The translations under genes were made by a program, and so were the position numbers. Positions 53,953 to 59,967 of a stretch of 64,000 bases of DNA are shown piece after piece; positions within the stretch are counted from its first letter, which is position 1; every line of letters starts with the position of its first letter. The notes beneath the pieces were generated by a model, which saw only the letters and a program-made list of their open reading frames with translations, searched no databases and was not told the DNA's origin. Source of the DNA: Actinomadura citrea. GTDB lineage: Bacteria > Actinomycetota > Actinomycetes > Streptosporangiales > Streptosporangiaceae. Location: the NCBI RefSeq assembly GCF_013409045.1, contig NZ_JACCBT010000001.1, positions 4,402,001 to 4,466,000 of the forward strand. The letters are read 5' to 3'.

Positions 53953-54588
53953 ATGATCTCGTACGGGGCCGTCGCGGCCATCGCCCTCTTCGCCCTCGGC
54001 CTCGTCCTCACCCCGGGGCCTAACATGATCTACCTGGTGTCGCGGTCGGTGACGCAGGGCCGCCGCGCCGGGCTGATATCACTCTGCGGCGTCGCCGCGG
54101 GGTTCCTCGTCTACGTCGCGGCCGCCACCGCGGGCCTCACCACCGTCTTCACGCTCGTGCCGCCCCTCTACACGGCGATCAAGCTGGCCGGCGCCGGCTA
54201 CCTGCTGTGGCTGGCGTGGCAGACGCTGCGGCCGGGCGGCACCACCGCCTTCGCGCCCGCGGACCTGCCCGCCGACCCGCCGCGCCGGCTGTTCGCCATG
54301 GGGCTGGTCACCAACCTGCTCAACCCCAAGATCGCCGTCTTGTACGTGTCGCTGCTGCCGCAGTTCGCCGACCCCGGGCGCGGGCACGTCGCCCTCCAGA
54401 TCCTGCTGCTCGGCGCCGTCCAGGTCGTGATCGCCGTCACCGTCAACGCCCTCATCGTGCTCGGCGTCGGCTCCATCGCCGCCTTCCTCGCGCGCAGGCC
54501 CGGCTGGCGGCGCGCCCAGCGCTACCTGATGGGCTCGGTGCTGGCCGCCCTCGCCGTCCACATCGGCCTGCGCCCCGCGACCGCCTGA
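53953..54588 (+). CDS. LysE-family amino acid exporter
   Basis: This 211-residue membrane protein has six hydrophobic segments and the family signature FALGLVLTPGPNMIYLVSRSV at the N-terminus, followed by GRRAGLISLCGVAAGFLVYV. ATG 53953 gives the correct N-terminus. LysE/RhtB proteins export amino acids or their derivatives. It is divergently transcribed from the MocR regulator, a pairing that suggests induction by the amino acid or vitamin derivative that the regulator senses. The exported substrate is unknown. Confidence 0.93.
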   Translation: MISYGAVAAIALFALGLVLTPGPNMIYLVSRSVTQGRRAGLISLCGVAAGFLVYVAAATAGLTTVFTLVPPLYTAIKLAGAGYLLWLAWQTLRPGGTTAFAPADLPADPPRRLFAMGLVTNLLNPKIAVLYVSLLPQFADPGRGHVALQILLLGAVQVVIAVTVNALIVLGVGSIAAFLARRPGWRRAQRYLMGSVLAALAVHIGLRPATA

Positions 54589-54673
54589 GGCACCCGCGCC
54601 CGGACCCGGCACGCCCCGGGCCTCCGGGGGACGCGGCCCGCGCCGATGTACCGGTCCTTGCCATGATGGGCCG

Positions 54674-55597
54674 GTGATCGCACGCCAGGACGAGCCCGAT
54701 AGGCGGGAGCAGGCCGGGCGGCCCGGGGACCGGGCGCGGCCGCCCGTCCGGCGCCCCGACGCCTCCATGTCGCTGCTCGCCGACCTGTTCGCCGGCAAGC
54801 ACCTCGACCCGGGCTACGCCGAGGCCGCGGCGCGGCGGGCCGCCTCCGGCCGGGCCGCGCCGCGGCCGGGACGGCTCCGGGGCGCGGGCGTCCTGCTCGT
54901 CCTCGCCCTGACCGGGGCGCTGGCCGCCGTCGCCGGCGTCGAGGTCCACCGCAGCGAACCGGTGGCCGCCGAGCGGCACTCCGAACTCGTCGGCCAGATC
55001 CGCGCCCGCACCGCCGAGACCGACGCCCTGCAGCGCCGGCTCGTCCGGCTGCGGGCCGACACCGAGCGCCGCCGGGCCGCCGCGCTGGCCCGCAGCGCCG
55101 AGGGCCGCCGCGTCCGGCGGGACGTGGCCGCGGCGGGCGCCGCGGCGGCCGCCACCCCCGTCGCCGGCGAGGGCCTCGTGGTCACGCTGGACGACGCCCC
55201 GCGCGGCGCCCCGGCCGCGCCGGGCCACGCCGCCGACGGCGGCCGGGTCTATGATCAGGACCTCCAGGTCCTGGTGAACGGGCTGTGGGCGGCGGGCGCG
55301 CGGGCCATCGGAGTCAACGGCCAGCGGCTCACCCCGACCACCGCGATCCGCGCCGCCGGTGAGGCGATCATGGTCGACTACCGGCCGCTCGGCGGACCCT
55401 ACGAGGTCACGGCGCTCGGCGACGCCGGGCGGCTGCGGGCCGCCTTCGCCGGTTCGCCCGCGGACCGGCGGCTCGCGGCGCTGCGCGACCGGTTCGGGAT
55501 CAGGTACGGCACGCGCCGCTCGGGCCAGGTTCGGCTGCCCGCCGCCGGCGCGGTCCGGCTGCGGTACGCCGTCCCCCGCGAGGGGGACGGCGGATGA
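54674..55597 (+). CDS. DUF881 family membrane-anchored protein (Rv1823-like)
   Basis: This 307-residue protein has a cytoplasmic N-terminal part, one membrane segment (GAGVLLVLALTGALAAVAGV, about 70-89), a coiled-coil-like stretch RRLVRLRADTERRR, and an extracytoplasmic DUF881 domain with GLVVTLDDAPRG and DLQVLVNGLWAAGARAIGVN. It corresponds by order to Rv1823. The GTG start at 54674 has no strong ribosome-binding site; an ATG at 54767 would shorten the N-terminus. It is followed 22 bp later by the small basic protein gene and then a second DUF881 gene. Function is unknown; the trio lies beside cell-envelope genes. Confidence 0.88.
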   Translation: MIARQDEPDRREQAGRPGDRARPPVRRPDASMSLLADLFAGKHLDPGYAEAAARRAASGRAAPRPGRLRGAGVLLVLALTGALAAVAGVEVHRSEPVAAERHSELVGQIRARTAETDALQRRLVRLRADTERRRAAALARSAEGRRVRRDVAAAGAAAAATPVAGEGLVVTLDDAPRGAPAAPGHAADGGRVYDQDLQVLVNGLWAAGARAIGVNGQRLTPTTAIRAAGEAIMVDYRPLGGPYEVTALGDAGRLRAAFAGSPADRRLAALRDRFGIRYGTRRSGQVRLPAAGAVRLRYAVPREGDGG

Positions 55598-55619
55598 GCG
55601 GGGGAGGGGGGAACCGGCG

Positions 55620-55952
55620 ATGATCGCGCTGATCGGGCTCGTGGTCGGCGTCACGCTGGGCTTCCTGATCCAGCCGGACGTCCCGCTCTGGCTCCAGCCC
55701 TACCTGCCGATCGCGATCGTGGCGGCGCTCGACGCCATGTTCGGCGGCGTCCGGGCCCGGCTGGAGGGGATCTTCGACGAGAAGGTCTTCACGGTCTCCT
55801 TCGTCAGCAACACGGTGATCGCCGCGCTGATCGTCTTCCTCGGGGACAAGCTCGGCGTCGGCTCGCAGCTGTCCACCGGCGTCGTGGTCGTCCTCGGCAT
55901 CCGGATCTTCTCCAACGCGGCGGCCATCCGGCGGAAGCTGTTCGGCGCATGA
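55620..55952 (+). CDS. Small basic family membrane protein (DUF1290, Rv1824-like)
   Basis: This 110-residue protein has three or four hydrophobic segments, beginning MIALIGLVVGVTLGFLIQPD and ending RIFSNAAAIRRKLFGA. The YLPIAIVAALDAMFGGVRA segment is the family signature. It lies between two DUF881 genes, overlapping the second by 4 bp. Across actinobacteria and Firmicutes this small protein is next to division-related genes, but its biochemical role is not established. Confidence 0.92.
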   Translation: MIALIGLVVGVTLGFLIQPDVPLWLQPYLPIAIVAALDAMFGGVRARLEGIFDEKVFTVSFVSNTVIAALIVFLGDKLGVGSQLSTGVVVVLGIRIFSNAAAIRRKLFGA

Positions 55953-56803
55953 CCGGCGGTGAGGTCACCCGGCGCGACGCGCCCGCACCGGACGACGAGC
56001 GGGTCCTGGAGGACGAGCGGGTCCTGGAGGACGAGCAGGCTCCCGGGGACGAGCCGGCTCCCGGGGAGGCGCAGGATCCCGAGAAGGAGCCGGCTCCCGG
56101 GGAGGAGCGGGATCCGCCGGAGCCCGGAGGGTTGCGCGCCCTCGCCGATCTGCTGCGCCCGCGCGTCAGCCCGGGACAGCTCGTCGGCGGGCTCCTGTGC
56201 CTCGTGCTGGGGTTCGCGGTCGCCGCCCAGGTGCGCTCGACCGAGCGCGACACCACGTTCGCCACCGCGCGGCAGGACGAGCTCGTCGGCATCCTGGCGG
56301 ACCTGGGCCAGCGCTCCGAGCGGCTGAGGGGCGACCTGCGCGACCTGGAGGAGACGAAGGCCCGGCTGGAGCGCGACGCCGAGGGCGGGACGGCCCTGGA
56401 GGAGGCGCGCGAGCGGGCGACCACCTACGGCCTGCTGGCGGGCACGCTCCCGGCCGAGGGCCCCGGCATCGAGCTGCGCATCGACGACCCCGGCCGCGGC
56501 GTGCGGGCCCTCAACCTGCTGGACGCCCTGGAGGAGCTCCGCGACGCCGGGGCCGAGGTCATCCAGGTCGGTGACGTGCGCGCCGGCGTCGACACCCACT
56601 TTCTGGACGACCGTGACGGCGTCCGCGCCGACGGCAGGCTCCTCACCGCCCCGTACCGGTTCCTGGCGATCGGCGACCCGCACACGATGACGACGGCGCT
56701 CAACATCCCGGGGGGCCTGGTCCGCACGCTGGAGGGCGCCGGGGCCCGCGTCCTGATCACCCGGCGCGCGAAGGTGGCCGTCGGCGCGGTACGGTCTCCC
56801 TAG
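55949..56803 (+). CDS. DUF881 family membrane-anchored protein (Rv1825-like)
   Basis: This 284-residue protein starts with an acidic, repeat-rich tail (RVLEDE and APGEE-type repeats, about residues 15-55). A membrane segment LVGGLLCLVLGFAVAAQV follows, then a coiled-coil stretch LGQRSERLRGDLRDLEETKA. The DUF881 domain contains GPGIELRIDDPGRGVRALN and the C-terminal GARVLITRRAKVAVG. It is paralogous to the protein two genes upstream and overlaps the small basic protein gene. The repetitive acidic tail is encoded by near-perfect DNA repeats at 55997-56110. Confidence 0.9.
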   Translation: MTGGEVTRRDAPAPDDERVLEDERVLEDEQAPGDEPAPGEAQDPEKEPAPGEERDPPEPGGLRALADLLRPRVSPGQLVGGLLCLVLGFAVAAQVRSTERDTTFATARQDELVGILADLGQRSERLRGDLRDLEETKARLERDAEGGTALEEARERATTYGLLAGTLPAEGPGIELRIDDPGRGVRALNLLDALEELRDAGAEVIQVGDVRAGVDTHFLDDRDGVRADGRLLTAPYRFLAIGDPHTMTTALNIPGGLVRTLEGAGARVLITRRAKVAVGAVRSP

Positions 56804-57114
56804 AGGGAACGGGGGGGCGGTGAACGGACGCCGGGCCGCAACGTCGTGATCGCGGCGGTCCGCGCGGCGGCATGGACCTGCGATCATCGACGAATGTAGT
56901 TTGGTGCAGCCGGTTCACCGTTCCAGTTGACCCCTCGGGTAATACCCGCGTAAGTTGCGGCGACCGTCGCGTGAGCGGGGCGGTGAGTTGGAGACCGTGG
57001 TCGGGGGCGGGTCCCCGGCGTGGGTTGGGTGAAGGATGCGCGTGGCGCAGGCGGCCCCCGCTACGGCGGGTGGCTCGCGGGCGGCACGCCGATGGTAGGA
57101 GGCCGAGCCGATCG
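56804..57114. other. Intergenic region at the usual gcvH position; promoter of the FHA gene
   Basis: These 311 bp hold no gene in any frame with coding character. A promoter is possible at TTGACC (56927-56932), N18, TAAGTT (56951-56956). Between the two boxes sits the palindrome CGGGTA-A-TACCCG (56936-56948). In mycobacteria gcvH lies here; no trace of it is seen. Confidence 0.6.
56936..56948. promoter_or_regulatory. Palindrome CGGGTA-A-TACCCG inside the FHA-gene promoter spacer
   Basis: This 13-bp perfect palindrome lies between possible -35 and -10 boxes, the position used by MerR-family regulators. Two MerR-family genes follow downstream in the same cluster, so one of them may bind here. 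This is inference from position. Confidence 0.4.
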
Positions 57115-57645
57115 ATGCCGAGCGTCTACTGCACGCAGTGCGGTCACGCCAACCCGGATGATGCCCGCTTCTGCTCGAACTGCGGCACTCCGCTGAGGAG
57201 TTCGGCGCCACCGCCTCCCCGGGAGTCGCCGGGCGAGTCCACGTCCACGATCTCCATCGGGGGGTTCGAGGCGCTGGACACCGACGCCGGAGCCGAGGAG
57301 CCGGCCGGGCCCGACCAGATGGCGATGGAGGCGCTCCCCCCGGGCACCGCGCTGCTCGTCGTCAAGCGAGGGCCCAACGCCGGCAGCCGCTTCCTGCTCG
57401 ACAAGGACCGCACGTCCGCCGGACGGCACCCCGAGAGCGACATCTTCCTGGACGACGTCACCGTCTCCCGCCGGCACGCCGAGTTCGCGAGGCAGGGCGG
57501 CGCGTTCTCCGTCCGGGACACCGGCAGCCTCAACGGCACCTACGTCAACCGGCAGCGGATCGACCAGGCCGGGCTGTCGGGCGGCGACGAGGTCCAGATC
57601 GGCAAGTTCCGGCTGGTGTTCCTGACCAACCCGGCCCACGGCTGA
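57115..57645 (+). CDS. garA: FHA-domain protein, GarA/OdhI-like, with zinc-ribbon
   Basis: This 176-residue protein has an N-terminal zinc-ribbon (CTQCGHANPDDARFCSNCG), a linker with a threonine-rich GESTSTISIGGFE stretch, and a C-terminal FHA domain with AGRHPESDIFLDD, SRRHAEF and LNGTYVN. In mycobacterial GarA and corynebacterial OdhI a similar ETTS-type site is phosphorylated by PknB/PknG and then bound by the FHA domain, switching inhibition of 2-oxoglutarate metabolism. The order of genes matches Rv1827 (garA). AGGAGG lies 12 bases before ATG 57115. The regulatory role is inferred from homology and position. Confidence 0.92.
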   Translation: MPSVYCTQCGHANPDDARFCSNCGTPLRSSAPPPPRESPGESTSTISIGGFEALDTDAGAEEPAGPDQMAMEALPPGTALLVVKRGPNAGSRFLLDKDRTSAGRHPESDIFLDDVTVSRRHAEFARQGGAFSVRDTGSLNGTYVNRQRIDQAGLSGGDEVQIGKFRLVFLTNPAHG

Positions 57646-57672
57646 CGGAACGCGGCGAGGTCGCGGCGAACG

Positions 57673-58416
57673 ATGGGAGGGCCCTTGAGCGCGGAGCCGG
57701 CCCGGTCCCCGATGACGATCGGGGACGTCCTCGGGCTGCTCAGGCCCGAGTTCCCCGACATCACCATCTCCAAGATCCGCTTCCTGGAGTCCGAAGGGCT
57801 CGTCGAGCCGGAGCGCAGCCCCTCCGGCTACCGCAAGTTCGGCGAGGCCGACGTCGAGCGCCTGCGGTACGTCCTGACCGCGCAGCGCGACCACTACATG
57901 CCGCTGCGCGTCATCAGGCAGCACCTGGAGGCGCGCGACCGCGGGGAGAGCGTCCCGCCGCTCGGTGCGCGCCCCCCCGGCCCGGCCGAGCCGGACCGGC
58001 GGCGCCCCCGCACGCTCGTGGCCGCCGACACCACCGCGCCGGACCCCGCCGTGCGGCTCACCCGCCGGCAGCTCCTGGACGGCGCCGGGATCGACGAGGC
58101 CCTCCTCGCGCGCCTGGAGGAGTACGGCCTCGTCCGCCGGACCGGGGCCCACTACGAGGGCGAGGCGCTGAACATCGCGCGCGTGGCCGCCGCGCTCGGC
58201 GAGTTCGGCTTCGAGGTCCGGCACCTGCGCGCCGTCAAGGCCGCCGCCGACCGGCAGGTCGGCCTGATCGAGCAGATGGTCGCGCCGCAGCTGCGCCGCC
58301 GCAGCCGCGGCGCGCACGAGCAGGCCGCCGAGACCGCGCGGGAGATCGCCGCGCTGTCGGTCCGGCTGCACGCCGCGCTGGTCGGCGCGGGTCTGCGCGA
58401 GAGCCTCGACCACTGA
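57673..58416 (+). CDS. ftsR: MerR-family regulator, FtsR-like (Rv1828)
   Basis: This protein of about 247 residues has a MerR-type helix-turn-helix with MTIGDVLGLLRPEFPDITIS and RFLESEGLVEPERSPSGYRKF, and a C-terminal helical region with LEEYGLVRRTGAHYEGEALN. Its place between the FHA gene and the bifunctional nuclease matches Rv1828, whose corynebacterial counterpart FtsR controls ftsZ. ATG 57673 has no ribosome-binding site; TTG 57685 lies four bases after GGAGG and may be the true start, removing four residues. It lacks the cysteines of metal-sensing MerR proteins. Confidence 0.9.
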   Translation: MGGPLSAEPARSPMTIGDVLGLLRPEFPDITISKIRFLESEGLVEPERSPSGYRKFGEADVERLRYVLTAQRDHYMPLRVIRQHLEARDRGESVPPLGARPPGPAEPDRRRPRTLVAADTTAPDPAVRLTRRQLLDGAGIDEALLARLEEYGLVRRTGAHYEGEALNIARVAAALGEFGFEVRHLRAVKAAADRQVGLIEQMVAPQLRRRSRGAHEQAAETAREIAALSVRLHAALVGAGLRESLDH

Positions 58417-58558
58417 TCGCGCGGCCGGTGGAGGATTTTGCCGCCCCCCGTGCGCCGCGAGCTGTCCGAGCCTGGGTGTACGTTGGCTACATGGTTCGGT
58501 CAGGAATCGATCCGCTGCACGTGGTGATCGAGACAGCGAGAACCAGCAGGGAGCCGCA

Positions 58559-59029
58559 GTGAAGCAGATGGAGGTCGTCGGCGTCCGGGTCGAGATGCCC
58601 TCCAATCAGCCGATCGTCCTGTTGAAGGAGACGGAGGGCGATCGTTACCTGCCCATCTGGATCGGGGCGGTCGAAGCGACCGCGATCGCCTTCGCCCAGC
58701 AGGGGGTGCTGCCGGCCCGGCCCCTCACCCACGACCTGTTCCGCGACGTGCTCGACGCCCTGAGCGTCCAGCTCCGCACGGTCAACATCACCGCGCTGCG
58801 CGAAGGGATCTTCTTCGCCGACCTCATCTTCTCCAACGGCGTCGAGGTGAGCGCGCGCCCGTCCGACTCCATCGCCCTCGCCCTGCGCACCGGAGCCACG
58901 ATCTTCGCCAGCGAGGACGTCCTGGAGGAGGCCGGCGTGGCCATCCCCGACGAGCAGGAGGACGAGGTCGAGAAGTTCCGCGAGTTCCTCGACACGATCA
59001 CTCCGGAGGACTTCGGCCGCGCCGGTTAG
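58559..59029 (+). CDS. Bifunctional nuclease family protein (DUF151, Rv1829)
   Basis: This 156-residue protein matches the DUF151 family throughout, with LKETEGDRYLPIWIGAVEA, DVLDALSVQLRTVNITALRE and ARPSDSIALALRTGATIFAS. Family members in other organisms have RNase or DNase activity, but the actinobacterial role is unclear. The acidic C-terminal tail (PDEQEDEVEKFREFLD) is typical. The GTG start is supported by GGGAG. It follows the FtsR-like gene by 142 bp, in which a separate promoter is possible. Confidence 0.92.
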   Translation: MKQMEVVGVRVEMPSNQPIVLLKETEGDRYLPIWIGAVEATAIAFAQQGVLPARPLTHDLFRDVLDALSVQLRTVNITALREGIFFADLIFSNGVEVSARPSDSIALALRTGATIFASEDVLEEAGVAIPDEQEDEVEKFREFLDTITPEDFGRAG

Positions 59030-59352
59030 GCCGCCTCGCGCCCGCCCCGGGGGCGGGTGAATCCTGTGGCGTATGTCACTCTGGAGTGCGAGTTCATGCC
59101 ATGGGGCGATTGGTCGCCCATTGCGCCGGACCTGGCGGTTTTTGCGGGGGAACCATCGGGGTATGGACTGTGCGGGTGGCGAAGGTGCGCAGTTTGCCCA
59201 CGTGAAGCCGGTTCATCCGGGCATGCGACGCGCCGACGATGAACGTTGACCACACCCTGACCGGCACCTACCGTGCTGGTGGAACACCCGTGGTGTAATT
59301 CGTCAAACCCCCTTGACGAACCGCTGCGGGATGATAGAAGCCGGAGGTCCGC
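59030..59352. other. Intergenic region before the second MerR gene
   Basis: These 323 bp are less GC-rich than the flanking genes. They contain the inverted repeat at 59299-59320 and a possible promoter TTGACG (59313-59318), N16, TAGAAG (59335-59340). A 61-codon open frame (59057-59242) lacks coding-type codon bias. Nothing else is recognised. Confidence 0.5.
59299..59320. promoter_or_regulatory. Inverted repeat TTCGTCAA-N6-TTGACGAA, probable MerR operator
   Basis: An 8-bp perfect inverted repeat overlaps the possible -35 box of the MerR-family gene that starts at 59353. Autoregulation is the simplest explanation. The right half-site itself contains the -35 hexamer. Confidence 0.65.
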
Positions 59353-59958
59353 GTGGCGGTGAGCAGCGGCGAGGGCAAGGCGACCCCCGACAGGCGCGTG
59401 GCGTCCCGCCGTGCCGGAGAGCAGGGCCTGCTCTTCGACACCCAGGTGTCGGCGCCACCGGAGGATGTCGGCTACCGCGGCCCGACGGCGTGCGCCGCGG
59501 CGGGCATCACCTACCGGCAACTCGACTACTGGGCCCGCACGAAGCTGGTGGAGCCCAGCGTGCGGTCGGCGCAGGGGTCCGGCAGCCAGCGGCTGTACAG
59601 CTTCCGCGACGTCCTGGTCCTGAAGGTCGTCAAGCGGCTCCTGGACACCGGCGTCTCGTTGCAGCAGATACGCACGGCCGTCTCCCATCTGCGCGACCGC
59701 GGCGTCCAGGACCTCGCCCAGATCACCCTGATGAGCGACGGCGTCAGCGTCTACGAGTGCACCTCACCCGACGAGGTCGTCGACCTCCTCCAGGGCGGGC
59801 AGGGCGTGTTCGGCATCGCGCTCGGACGGGTGTGGCAGGAGGTGGAGGGCAGTCTGGCGGAACTGCCCGCTGAACGCGCCTCCACCGGCGACGATGACCC
59901 CGCCGGACACCACCACGACGAACTCGCCGACCGGCGGCGCGCCCGCCGCACCGGCTGA
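59353..59958 (+). CDS. MerR-family regulator (Rv1830-like)
   Basis: This 201-residue protein has a MerR helix-turn-helix preceded by an N-terminal extension of about 40 residues. GPTACAAAGITYRQLDYWAR and QRLYSFRDVLVLKVVKRLLDTGVSLQQI form the DNA-binding region, and VSHLRDRGVQDLAQITL with a hydrophobic dimer helix follows. Position beside the bifunctional nuclease matches Rv1830. The GTG start is 32 bp after the inverted repeat that may be its operator. No effector-binding domain is evident. Confidence 0.92.
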   Translation: MAVSSGEGKATPDRRVASRRAGEQGLLFDTQVSAPPEDVGYRGPTACAAAGITYRQLDYWARTKLVEPSVRSAQGSGSQRLYSFRDVLVLKVVKRLLDTGVSLQQIRTAVSHLRDRGVQDLAQITLMSDGVSVYECTSPDEVVDLLQGGQGVFGIALGRVWQEVEGSLAELPAERASTGDDDPAGHHHDELADRRRARRTG

Positions 59959-59967
59959 GGCCAGGCC

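Noticed and set aside
50833..54588. A 1251-codon open frame on the plus strand
   Set aside because: Only its last 211 codons (LysE) are coding. The rest is opposite the ABCG and MocR genes, is rich in Arg, Gly and Pro, and arises from high GC.
59057..59242. A 61-codon open frame with a GTG start in the gap before the second MerR gene
   Set aside because: Third codon positions show no GC bias and there is no ribosome-binding site.
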